This document shows positions 23,550 to 34,360 of a stretch of DNA of 64,000 nt, piece by piece. The DNA comes from Saccharina japonica (Eukaryota; Sar; Phaeophyceae; Laminariales; Laminariaceae): assembly GCA_008828725.1 (NCBI GenBank), contig MEHQ01000128.1, positions 1,996,679 through 2,060,678 of the forward strand. The letters are read 5' to 3'. The translations under genes and the position numbers were made by a program. The stretch's first letter is position 1. Each line of letters starts with the position of its first letter. The notes under the pieces were generated by a model. It ran no database searches. It had not been told where the DNA came from and worked only from the letters and a program-made list of their open reading frames with translations.

Positions 23550-24118
23550 GATGAGGAAAATAGACGAGTGTGACATGGAGCAGTTTGGTACACTAAATAG
23601 TAGCGAGAAAACGATCGCTATCTTAGGAGATAGATGGTGGCCACAGGCTGCGAAACAGGAAGGGGATAAGATTAGCAAAACGTTTCTTTGTAATATATGG
23701 AAACAACGTAATGAGCGCCCAAGTGTTGGAGGTGTCTCTATTAGGAGTAGGAACGGTGCTCCGTCTCGAAAGGGATGCGTGGTCAATGGTCAAATGACTA
23801 AGGCAAGCAACAAATGAGTACGCCCCCCCCCCCCCCCCTCCGGGGCAGAGGAAAATAGACGAGTGTGGCATGGAGCAGTTTGGTACACTAAATAGTAGCG
23901 AGAAAACGATCGCTATCTTAGGAGATAGATGGTGGCCACAGGCTGCGAAACAGGAAGGGGATAAGATTAGCAAAACGTTTCTTTGTAATATATGGAAACA
24001 ACGTAATGAGCGCCCAAGTGTTGGAGGTGTCTCTATTAGGAGTAGGAACGGTGCTCCGTCTCGGAAGGGATGCGTGATCAATGGTCAAATGACTAAGGCA
24101 AGCAACAAATTAGTACGC
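23550..24118. repeat. Direct duplication of the LINE 3' end
   Basis: About 23552-23818 and 23848-24114 are nearly identical (a few changes) and are separated by a 16-base C run and CTCCGGGGCAG. Poly-C followed by ATGCACTCC also occurs at 22287 and 24118. Confidence 0.85.
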
Positions 24119-24399
24119 CCCCCCCATGCACTCCCGAACAAGCATTTCCCAAAAACCCGCTGTCCATTAATGGCTGGTTTATAACTGCTACGCGCATGTT
24201 TCGACGCGCAGAAGGCCGTGTGGTGTTCCTGGTCTACACTGCTATAGGTCGTACCTAGGAGAGAGTCTCTGCCGTCTCATTGTGGCCATACTACAGTACT
24301 GTAATCCCCCATACAACTGAAATTTTTGGCGGACTAGCCCAAACCCAACTACAAAAACACAATCAACTGCCCTCTTACAATCACTCCAAAGGGAAGTCT

Positions 24400-25000
24400 T
24401 CTACCGAACAGAGAGCCGTTCTTCCACCAGCACTTTCACGAGTTTCTTTTTAGCCGTGCTTTCACGAGTGTTTTTGTTATTTTTTCTTTAGCTTTCGGCC
24501 ACCAATATACAGGCCATCGTCGTCAGTACAATTGAGTAGCCGACAAAAAAAGAGCCCGTACTTCGTCAACGGGCAAGTAAAACACACGGGAAACAGCCCA
24601 CATCTCGTCAGCACAAGCAAACAACGCATGCATGGTTTGCCATGCTATATGCCACACGCAGTTCAAAACCCCGCAACACGTCCGCCACAACTTTCAGTTG
24701 GCGATGTTGTTCATCCTTGCGTACGAGTAGCAAGACTTCAGCCAGTCAGTACAAGACTTCAGCCAGTACGACAACCCCTGGTCCCCATTCCTACACCTTG
24801 CGCCTACACGCTCTACAGCAGCACAGTACAACATCGGTAGTATGGCCGTGAGTAGAGCGTACGTATAATACGCCAGCTGAAGTCGTCTGCTATAATAGCT
24901 ATAGATATATAGGTATGCTTCGTTCTCAACACTCACGAAAGGCTAGGCTTTTGCCTGCAACGTTTGTGTACATACAAACCAGGTACTGCCTGTACTATTA
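24400..25000. repeat. Dispersed repeat D, copy 1
   Basis: Shares CTTTCGGCCACCAA, ACACGTCCGCCA, a GATGTTGTTCATCCTTG-type block, CAGCACAGTACAACA and GAAAGGCTAGGCTTTT with 42670-43090, in the same order and orientation. Continuing similarity (TTCTTCGCCTAAACG, CGTAGGAAAGCCTTGTA) is found at 25310-25480 and 43600-43870. No coding call. Confidence 0.7.
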
Positions 25001-27317
25001 TTAGCAGTCAAAATAGCATCGCAAGATCAATGCAACAGCATAACACAAGAGCAAAAAAGGAACACGAGAGAACGCGCACCAGATTCAGCGCGCTGAGTAC
25101 CAGCGGTGGTTGTGTGTGTATGTGTGTACTCCTGTGATGTTGCTACTGCTGCTGTTTCGTATGTTGGTGTTGTTGTTGTTGTTGGGGCTGCGGCTGCTCC
25201 TTCATGTTCATCGATCGATGTAGGAATAGCGGGGGCTAAAAATATTGTTTTACCAGCAAGTGGCAGCATGATACCAAAAAGGCGAGAGTTCGTACGTACA
25301 CGTTGTTTGCTCCAGTTTCTTTCTTCGCCTAAACGTTTGGTCCGCACTCCTCGGTTTTAGTTGAAGATGCACCAGTGTAGTTGCTGCGGTAGGTTTTTCT
25401 GCTGTTGTTGTTGGTAACCGGTATATCTTGCGTCGCCCTTACTATGATCACTCCGTAGGAAAGCCTTGTACCTGCGTACATATTTGACCTGCCGAGTACA
25501 CGAACATGATGCCCTACGTTTCCGGTCAGCTTTATTAGCACTATTATATGATATCATACATACGAGTTTTCAATTTCTGCACTGCCTGTTGCTGCTGCTG
25601 AATACCAAAGGAACTTTTGTTTTTTTATTGTTGCATTTTGTTATTCATTGTTTTTCACGTATACCTACGTACGTATTTGACCTGCCGAGTACACAAACAT
25701 GATGCCCTACGTTTCGGACCTGCTTACCACAATTTTACGCGAGGGTTTACGAGGGAAGGATATGCTGAAATCTTCTCGCGATAAAAATACGAGGCAAGAA
25801 CCGTAGCGGGGGGTGGGGGACAGAAGAGCCTACTTTGTGACCCCGGATCTGAGGTACGACAATTAATAGGAAGGAGCGAGAAATGAAGGGCGAAGATAAT
25901 AAATGGGATGGAAAACAAACAAAAAAAATGACCACGAACACCGACACCCCATCGATCCACTCCTGTACAAGGTTTTTGCGCTGACGCGCATCGCTTCACA
26001 ATAAATGTTGGTGGGTGGTGTTGGGACAACCCGCCCAGGGATCAACCGACCCACCCAGTTACTCTTTCACCCACAACCCACAACGCACACGCACCAACCT
26101 ATATACTTGCCCATGAGCCAAAAAAGGTTTATGTGCTGACACAAATCGCTTAAAATCCAAATCGATCCAATCAATGACAATTGCAGGAACACAGCAAACA
26201 GAGAAGAACCGCCAACGCAGTAGCTTAATGCAGTTAGGAGTTTGACAACTTGAAGGCGTCTGTCACGCTCCTCATTCCCACCGTTCTTGTAACAGTAGGT
26301 ACTGGTAGATCAGGCGTATATCGCGCTTGGCGGCTACTCAAGCCACCCGAATAATATAAATGTTGGGGCGACAAGTAGCAACTTGAATCGACAGGTACAA
26401 ACCGAGCTCATAAAGTGGAACACTACGTTACGGTTGCTAAGTACACGGGGGATGTCGAGGTAGATACCACGACTGCCTATTGCGAGTCGTTTCGGGTATC
26501 CTGTATTTTTGGGTAGAGGCATAGGTATTCTATGGGTTGCAAGATGAACGAACTTTGTCGTGATGGAGGATCGAGGAGATGCAAATATAGTCAAGGGTTC
26601 CAAGAGGGTCTCGAACATATGAATGGTGTTTCTACCGAGGGCTCGAGAACAACAGCAGCAGCCCAGCTGCGTTCAGCAGTCACGTAATTGAGGATTGTTG
26701 CTGATGTCTGTATGCGTTGAGTAAGTGGATATTCGACTTTATCAGCCACGTCTCAATTACGGGAGCGTCGGATATGTGTCTGAAGAGTGTACGAGTATCA
26801 GTACAGCAGCTCCTCTCGTTTTCCGTGAGCAGAGAGTAGACTATTATCCACCATTATCATGAAGTCGGACCTCGATCCGTCGTTCCCAAGCAACAACACG
26901 TTATAAAACTCCGCCTCAGTAGTGCACAATACATTTTCCCTTGGGCCCAGGCCAGCCACAGGAAGGGGTTACCTCTTTTAAAAGTTGGGCACCAGCTAGG
27001 CTGATAAACAGTTGTTTTTTTACTATTTCAAGCTAATATTCTAGTCGGTTACTGTATTATAAACGGATCGGTACAGTACCGATGTTACTAGCATCTCAAT
27101 GGCCGCCTTACATGCCCCATTTTTCCTGATGTACTATACGTCACTACCGGTACAAAACCTATCTCAGCTGTCTGGAGGGAGCGTCGGTTGTGCTTCGGTG
27201 GCCCGTCCTTTCCCCTGGTTTTCAGGCTTCGTGTGTTTACGTTGTTTTAGTATAGTATATCATATTCCCTCTCACATCTCCTTCGGGGAAGGCACGGCAA
27301 CTTTCTTTGTTTATTTG

Positions 27318-28243
27318 TGGAGGATAGGGTACGTATACACCGTCAACCTCTGATCATGAATACAAACCATGAAGATACGTTAACCAACGTCCGGTCTACG
27401 AGACCTGCCACCATGAGTGGTCTTCGTAATGGTTGACGTTCGGAAGGACAAACCCCGAACGCTTTATGGGAGAAAAGGGTTCTCTAATGAGGAGGGACGC
27501 TCACTAACATATCGCACATTTTTGCGACACGCGTAGGAGATGTTGTAGAGCCACCTCCTTGCCACGTATAAGTAGAAAGCCACACCAGCCCAATAACCCG
27601 ATACGGCCGACATAATCTTAGGACGCGATATCCGTATTGGCGTCGACAGCTCTCTGAACTCTAAATGATGATATGATATTGAGAAAGAAGGAAAGCGGCA
27701 AATCGTACCACACAGCGGTAGTCGCAGCTACCCGTCCCGCTGCTGTACCTGTGAACAATTCCACTCCTGCAGGGTCTTCCCACTCGGGAGCACCGTCCAG
27801 CTCTGCCTCGCACAGCCCGCTCTCCCATGCTCAAACACATAGTACGGGAACGCCTGCCACCCACACCACAACCACGCGCCCCGACCCCTTAAAGGCTAGC
27901 ATCCACTTCTACCCAATCGCCGAGGACGACGAACCCTCCGGCGAACGTTGTGAGTCAGCATCCGAGGAACTCTACAACGACAATCATCGTGGTCGTGACT
28001 CCGACGACGACTAGGGGGCGGAAAGAGCAGTTGGAAATACACCCCCGACCCCCGCACGGAGGTCCGCGGACACATCGGACACCAGCCCGCTTGCACCCGA
28101 AGACACTTGACTATATCGTCACCTGCTGCTGCTGCACGAAGAAGCGGGCACATCTCCTCAGAAATGAGTGGTTAACGTATCTTCGTGGTTGACACTTGTG
28201 ACTAGAGGTTGACGCTGTTTACTCATCCCGTCCTCCACATCGC
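27318..28243. mobile_element. Candidate TIR-bordered segment within block B
   Basis: 27318-27393 and 28166-28243 are inverted repeats of about 75 bases (GTGGAGGA, CGTCAACCTCT and GAAGATACGTTAACCA shared). The segment is 926 bases and exists in both duplication copies, so it was there before the duplication. It encloses the Ser/Thr/Pro-rich frame at 27673-28014. Confidence 0.55.
27673..28014 (+). CDS. Hypothetical Ser/Thr-rich frame with acidic C-terminus
   Basis: 113 codons. The centre is rich in Ser, Thr, Pro and His; the C-terminal third is acidic (IAEDDEPSGERCESASEELY, ending DSDDD). The mirrored copy in block B' (minus strand, about 32620-32940) keeps the amino-acid pattern up to GERCE, where a stop interrupts it. 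I recognise no domain. The frame may be an exon of a protein carried by the TIR-bordered segment, or a chance frame in biased sequence. Confidence 0.25.
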   Translation: MILRKKESGKSYHTAVVAATRPAAVPVNNSTPAGSSHSGAPSSSASHSPLSHAQTHSTGTPATHTTTTRPDPLKASIHFYPIAEDDEPSGERCESASEELYNDNHRGRDSDDD

Positions 28244-28275
28244 CCCCCCCCTTTGTGCATCTCGAGTGCTACACT

Positions 28276-28918
28276 GTACAAGACAGGTGGCTGTTGAGGT
28301 CGTATTTGCCAGGCCATCTTAGGAATCCAAGCAAAAGTCGAGTGTTTCGCGATTAATACCGCTACCCATATATTAAGGGAGTACCATGTTGTACTATGTC
28401 TCGAACAAGAAGGTAACAGAGGGTATCACCTATGTTAGGAAACAAATAGATAGCGACATCAACGATGACGAGAGTAGCCACGATACATTGTACTCTGTCA
28501 TCATTTGTTTGGACATTTGCTGACAAGAAGGGTGTCTCGCAATTGAAGTATCTGTCTCAGGAATCCAATAAGGAGGAAACGATGGCTTCCAAGAAACGAC
28601 AACATATGAGCAGTAAGACAACAACCACGAGTTTACCACCGTTTTACCAAGTATCACAGTTCCAAAGAACACGGTTCGACAACATAAATCCCAGCAGGAC
28701 TATGTAGGCAAATTCCAGGTCATCTCCCAATCGGTCCGGTCTCGCGAACTTACCCCGCGCCGTGTATAGGCAAGAGCTTGGCAAATTAATATATAGATGT
28801 ATCTGATACTTGCACAACAACGAGGCAACACTACTGTAATCAGAGCAAGTAGGAATCGGGAAAAGTTACCCCTGTCGTATGATAAACAGTTGCTGCCGTC
28901 ACGAGGAAGGCTGTCTTG
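28276..28918. other. Intergenic stretch without recognised feature
   Basis: Unique sequence between block B and direct repeat C. Short frames only. Confidence 0.4.
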
Positions 28919-28919
28919 T

Positions 28920-29455
28920 TGGCAGGTCATCATTTTGTCGTCACTCGATAACACGGAATAATTATTTGTAGCATACGTACTTTATGTTCAAGAATTGGAT
29001 ACTCAGAATATCCAGTAGTGGCCAATCGGAGTTCATGATCAATCAAGCTAGTAAAGGTACGCTGTATGCAGGACAAGTTATGCATAGTCGTACCTGGTGT
29101 CTACTATATCATAGGAAGTGCAGGTTGCTGTTTTGAGATGCACGATCATAGTGCATGTTGCTGTTTACTATCATCAGGATCGTCAAGGGAACAGGAGCGT
29201 TTGCACGCCCACTCTCTCACTCTTCTTTAGCTCATCATCAGCCTCGCTTTTGAGCACACACATGAATCAACATTGTCCTGGAGTCGCCAACACTATCTTC
29301 TCTTCTATTGAAGCGGTCATACAAGTTTGCCTCACGGCGACTTGAGCGTTCACCCTCAAATTCAGGCTGTATCTTGCCGGTCATCGGCAAGTGAGCCTAC
29401 AGCGTACACACCAGCTATGAGCTGGTACACACGCTGAATCCATAACCTTATTAGG
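28920..29455 (+). repeat. Direct repeat C, copy 1
   Basis: Co-linear with 31590-32125, about 92% identical by eye, for example AGTAGTGGCCAATC, GGACAAGTTATGCATAGTCG and TGGAGTCGCCAACACTATC. Contains two conserved hairpins near its right end. No protein family recognised. Confidence 0.85.
29373..29436 (+). ncRNA. Candidate structured element: two adjacent hairpins in repeat C
   Basis: Hairpin 1 is CTTGCCG-gtcat-CGGCAAG (29373-29391). Hairpin 2 is CAGCGT / CCAGCT-atg-AGCTGG / ACGCTG with a symmetric 5-by-5 internal loop (29400-29436). Copy 2 (32045-32108) keeps hairpin 2 exactly in its stems and a slightly shorter hairpin 1. Could be a structured RNA or DNA hairpin; no known RNA family recognised. 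Confidence 0.3.
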
Positions 29456-30300
29456 TTACGAGCTTCGCATAAACGCGTGAACGTGGTAGCGACGGGGACA
29501 TCGGAGGTCAAGATCTCACCACCTCGGCTACAACGGCTGGCTTCATTTTATGAAGATTTAACCCTCGACGTTTAAGCACGACAACAGCAGAGCTGCGGGT
29601 CTCGACGTACGTCTAGTACAAGAATACGCCAGGGGACCCCGAGCTGCTGTTTCCGCTACGAGCTTCACGAGAGAGCTGCGTCGTCGTCAAGCTGCTGTGG
29701 TCGACGAGCGACTACAACATGCTACGAGTACATCAGGGTCTGGCCGACAACTCCAGAGACGGATCGTCTACATACGACAACGTCTTTTGCTACGACGATA
29801 CGACATACTTCGATCTACGAGTACGTCAGGGTCTTCTACGGCCGGACATGTTCGAATAAACGCTGTGCGTATGCACGGGTAGCGATCGAGTTCGGTGCTA
29901 TACACCACTGCTGCACTGCTGCTGTACTGCTGTCCTGGGGGGGGAATAAGATCGACTGCGTTTTTCCTGTACGTAACGGGAGAGCGGGTTGGTTCGACAC
30001 TACTGTTCCTCCTGCTGCTACTACTGGAATAGGAAACGGCTGCACACACGAAGGAATGGAGACTTACTCGTACTGGTATAGGGCACGACACGTCAGCGCA
30101 ATGGTGGTACAACTTGAGCCGACGTTATTTGCGCTTGGCACGCGTCGTTGACGGGGGGCTACAGAAAATCAGCCCACGAGAGCACACGGGTCTACAATCG
30201 AAACTACACATATTTACAGGGGCCATCTGGTCATGAACACCAGGGGCCGCCTCACCATAACGCGGGGTCGCCGGGACGACGGTCCGGGATCACTGTATAA
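29456..30300. other. Intergenic stretch without recognised feature
   Basis: Contains a partial internal repeat (CTACGAGTAC[AG]TCAGGGTCT at 29719 and 29815). No gene supported. Confidence 0.4.
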
Positions 30301-30359
30301 AAGCGCTTGAGACTGTTGGAAATGACACCTTCCAAAATCGTCACAGCGCTGTTCGTTAG

Positions 30360-30665
30360 GACCGTCGAAGCTACCGGGTTGCCACGACAAAAAAATGTGG
30401 GGCCGCCGAAGAGGTGTCGTTCGGGAGAGGGCCACAGACATAATCATCTACATACTTTCTGTTGGAATTGCCGGCGGAGAACGTTTGCTGGGATTGCCAC
30501 GTCATCTATCGCTCTGGGCTACTGGAGCAACGCTTGTGGGGCCGCTGAAGAGCATCATCGTCATCATCGTCAGGACTGCCGGAACATCGCTTAAGGGGCC
30601 GCTGGACATCATCATCTGGATTACTAGGAGGGACATCTGCATCGCGGGGTCGCATCCACATAACG
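30360..30665. repeat. Degenerate GGGGCCGC-centred tandem repeat
   Basis: GTGGGGCCGCCGAAGAG, GTGGGGCCGCTGAAGAGCAT and AAGGGGCCGCTGGACATCAT recur with CATCATC tracts between. The plus frame at 30395-30694 gives a hydrophobic repeat (GPLKSIIVIIV, GPLDIIIWI), which follows from the DNA repeat and is not recognised as a protein. Confidence 0.45.
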
Positions 30666-30699
30666 GCAATATGTATTTGACTCATAGTACGTAGCACCA

Positions 30700-31589
30700 C
30701 AAGTCTTCTTGGTACGGGGGGGGGCAGAAGCGTGGTAGGCTGCAACGTAGGTATTACAACGTTCTTGGTCAACAAACTTATCAGTGAAATATTGTTTATT
30801 CCTGAGATGCAGTTGTTCGTGTTTTGCAGTAATAAGTTTTGTCTCTCTCCAACAGAAACCTTTCTTCAACTGTTCATTCACCCTTTGCGCAACACAACAC
30901 GGTGGCAGTTTGTAATGTGTTTCAGGAGCAAAATATGATGGTTAACACTGCTGTTCGACTGGTATCGTTTTAGAAGTATAACCTACGGCCAGTAACGGCG
31001 TCGAAGTAGTTAGTTTACTAAGTAATATCGTGCCGAGTATGTCTGTCTGGTATATATGTATAGTGAGACCCTCGCGGGTTCCAAGGTCTGCGTATGATAT
31101 CGTTTGTGGTTTGCATGCTCGTCCATGCTTCAAAGCTGTCACAGCAGTAGTATGCCTTTTATGTTCCCAGGTTGTACGTGTTGCTGCATTAGCTGTACAA
31201 GGGTTGGTCACCCATCATAAGCGAAGCAGGAACGGTTGATGTTGTTGCGACGCCGCAAAGGTGTAATTGACTTTTGTTGCGACATGGCACCGGATACACA
31301 TGTAAAATATGCCGACAAGTAGTACAGAGAAGTACACCGACCAAGTAACGAGAGTTGACACTTTCGGGAAAACACAATGGAAAAAGGTTGATGACACTTG
31401 CAGTAAGTATGAAGCAAGCGTACATTTCAACCAAGTAATTGGAGAATTTGTTTAGGGCATGTAACGCAGGCGTACAAACGTGGGATGTCAGCGAGAGGTC
31501 GTATTATTTGCTGTGTTTGCCAGGATTTGCCCGTATGTAACGAGTTGAGTTATCGTGACGAGAGGTCATATTGAATCGTATCCTTGTTG
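30700..31589. other. Intergenic stretch; holds dispersed repeat F copy 1
   Basis: 31170-31370 matches 50570-50755 (GTTGCTGC[AG]TTAGCTGTA, GCGAAGCAGGAACGGTTGA, and TATGC[CA]GACAAGTA). The rest is unassigned. Confidence 0.55.
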
Positions 31590-32125
31590 GCGAGTCATCA
31601 TTTCGTCGTCACTTTATAAAACGGAGTAATCATGTGTAGTATACGTAGTTTATGTTCAAGAGTTGAATCCTCAGCATATCCAGTAGTGGCCAATCAGAGT
31701 TCATTATCAATCAAGCCAGTAAAGGTATGCTGTATGCAGGACAAGTTATGCATAGTCGTATCTGGTGTCTACTATATCATAAGAAGTGCAGGTTGCTGTT
31801 TTGAGATGCAAGATCATAGTGCATGTTGCTGTTTACGATCATCAGGATCGTCAAGGGAACAGGAGCGTTTGCGCGTCCACTCTTTCACTCTTCTTTAGCT
31901 CATAATCAGTCTCGCTTTTGAGCACATACATACATTGATCAACATTGGCCTGGAGTCGCCAACACTATCTTCTCTTCTATTAAAGCGGGCATACAAGTTT
32001 GCCTCACGGCGACTTGAGCGTTCACCCTCAAATGCAGGCTGTATCCTGCCGGTCGTCGGCAAGTGAGCCTACAGCGTACACACCAGCTATGAGCTGGAAC
32101 ACACGCTGAATCCACATCCTTATTA
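31590..32125 (+). repeat. Direct repeat C, copy 2
   Basis: Second copy of 28920-29455 in the same orientation, although it lies between the arms of a larger inverted duplication. It was therefore not made by the same event. Confidence 0.85.
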
Positions 32126-32389
32126 CATATAACGCTGAGTTCAAAGCAATGGTACAACCGATAGAACTCCGAAATCTGGCTGCCTGCATTCAAACAAACT
32201 GTACCGAATTCCAACACTTTTACCAGCCGTGTTTTTAAACACGAAATGTTGTGTCACTGACATTCGGGAGGGGGGTTGTGGAACATACATAATGTTGCAG
32301 CGCAAGAGACGACTGTACGTCCCCTTGTGAAACATCCACCTACCAAGCGTATCCCTCTGGAAACGATCACCCTAAAGTCACAAACATCC

Positions 32390-34350
32390 CTACCAAAGAT
32401 GGACTCGAGGCGCACGAAGCATTGGGCGATGTTGAGGACGGGATAAATAAACACCATCAACCTCTGACTACAAGTGCCAACCACGAAGATATGTTAACCA
32501 CTCATTTCTGAGGAGATGTGCCGGCTTCTTCGTGCAGAAGCAGGTGACCCCATAATCAAGCGTCTTCGGGTCCAAGCAGACTGGTGTCCGATGTGTCCGC
32601 GGACCACTGTGCGAGATTCGGGGGCGTATTTCCAACTGCTCTTTCCTCCACCTCCTCGTCGTCGGAGTCATGACCACGATTGTCGTGGTCGTGTTCTTCA
32701 GATGCTCATTCACAACGTTCGCCGGAGGGCTCGCCGTCCTCGGCGATTAGGTAAAAGTGGATTATATCCTTGCAGGGGTCGGGACGCGTGGCTGTGGTGC
32801 GGATGGCAGGCGTTCCCGTACTATGTGTTTGAGCATGGGGGGGCGGGCTGTGTGAGGCACAGTTGGACGGTGCTCCCGAGTGGGAAGACGCTGCAGGAGT
32901 CACCGTGTTCACAGGTAGAGTGGGGCGGGTAGCCGCGACTGCCGCTGTGTGGTACGATTTTATGCACTATCATATTTTCATTTAGAGTTCAGCTCCTCAG
33001 ATTATGTCGGCCGTATCGGGGTATTGGGCTGGTTTGGCTGAGGCATTGACGCGCACTTTTACTTGTTTTACGTGGCAAGGAGGTGCATCTACAAAACCTC
33101 CTTCGCGTGTCGCAAAAATGTGCGATACGTTAGTGAGCATTCCTCCTCATTAGAGAACCCTTCGCTCCCATAAAGCAATCGGGGTTTGTCCTTCCGAAAG
33201 TCAACCATTTCCGAAGATCATTCATGGTGGCAGGTCTCGTAGACCGGACGTTGGCTAACGCATCTTCATGGTTTGTGTCTACGATCAGAGGTTGACGGCG
33301 TCTACGTACCCTATCCTCCACAAACAAACAAACAAAGTGCCGTGCCTTCCCCGGCGGAGATGTGAAAGGGAATATGATACAATAATACACTAAAACAACG
33401 TAAACATACGAAGCATGAGAACGAGGGGAAAGGACGGGCCACCGAAGCACAACCGAAGCACCCTCAAGACAGCCGAGGTAGGTTGTGTAATACATCAGTA
33501 GTAATGAGGCATGTAATGAGGCATGTAAGGCAGCCATTTGAGATACTAGTATTGTAGGTACTGCACCGACCCGTTCATAATACAGTAACGGGCAATACAC
33601 TTGTCTTGAAGTAGTAATAAAACTACCTGGTATTGTTTATCAGCCTAGCTGGTGCCCAACCTTTAAAAGAGGTAACCCCTTCCTGTGGCTGGCCTGGGCC
33701 TAAGGGAAAATGTATTGTGCACTACTGAGGCGGTGTTTTATAACGTGCTGTTGCTTGGGAACGACGGATCGAGGTCAGACTTACTGATGATGGCGGATAA
33801 TAGTCTACTCTCTGCTCACGGAAAACGAGAGGAGCTGCTGTACTGATACCCGTACACTCTTCAGACACATATCCGACGCTCCCGTACCTGAGACGTGGCT
33901 GATAAAGTCGAATATCCACTTACTCAACGCATACAGACATCAGCAACAATCATCATATTACATGACTGCTGAACGCAGCTGGGCTGCTGCTGTTGTTCTC
34001 GAGCCCTCGGCAGAAACATCATTCATGTGGTCGAGACCCTCTTCAAACCCCTAAATATATTTGCATCTTCTCGATCCTGCATCACGACAAAGTACGTTAA
34101 TCTTGCAACCCATAGGATACCTACGACTCTACCCAGAAATACAGGATACCCGAAACGACTCGCAATAGGCAGTCGTGGTATCTGCCTCGACATCCCCCGT
34201 GTACTTAGCAACCATAACGTAGTGTTCCACTTTATGAGCACGGGTTGTACCTGTCGATGCAAGTTGCTACTTGTCGCCCCAACATTTATATTATTCGGGT
34301 GGCTTGAGTAGCCGCCAAGCGCGATATCCGTCTAATCTACCAGTACCTAC
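32390..34350. repeat. Inverted duplication block B', right copy
   Basis: Reverse counterpart of 26291-28275, contiguous with block A' at about 34350-34361. It carries its own copy of the TIR-bordered segment (about 32430-33320). Confidence 0.85.
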
Positions 34351-34360
34351 TGTTTGTTAT

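Larger units (their letters stand above)
22290..24118 (+). mobile_element. LINE-like (non-LTR) retrotransposon 3' remnant
   Basis: Frames at 22411-22690 (VKERIERRERLALRQKVEGE...) and 23500-23812 (ECERYKEERDVLEEEMRKI...GDRWWPQAAK...) read as the C-terminal part of a non-LTR reverse transcriptase. A CPCG..H...C zinc-binding segment lies just before the second frame (about 23455-23515). The two frames are separated by an inserted TIR element, and the frame is also shifted near the zinc motif, so no intact protein is possible. The last 260 bases are duplicated (23855-24118) after a poly-C tract. The 5' part of the element is missing, as is usual for LINE copies. Confidence 0.6.
17360..26289. mobile_element. 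8.9-kb nested insertion splitting duplication blocks A and B
   Basis: In the right copy, A' and B' join directly (TTTTTATAACAAACAGTAGG read on minus, around 34357). In the left copy the same junction is split by 8930 bases. The insert starts TAA|TGAGCATCG and ends TTCTTG|TAACAGTAGG, so TAA may be a 3-base target duplication. The insert contains two units of the composite repeat described below, trinucleotide tracts, a LINE remnant, a TIR element and other repeats. Confidence 0.8.
18850..26289 (+). repeat. Composite dispersed repeat, unit 2, split by about 5.7 kb
   Basis: The left part (18850 to about 19860) ends near TTTTTTCACGTATA. The matching continuation resumes at about 25560 with GAGTTTTCAATTTCTGCACT, repeats the CACGTATA segment and runs to the right end at 26289. 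The material between (about 19870-25555) is later insertion or rearrangement. Confidence 0.6.
26291..28275. repeat. Inverted duplication block B, left copy
   Basis: Matches the reverse complement of about 32390-34350. Landmark frames near 26334-26618 and 34027-34311 differ by few residues (both contain GYPKRLAIGSRGI). This frame has no recognised family; it is open in both copies but may simply reflect recent duplication. Confidence 0.85.
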
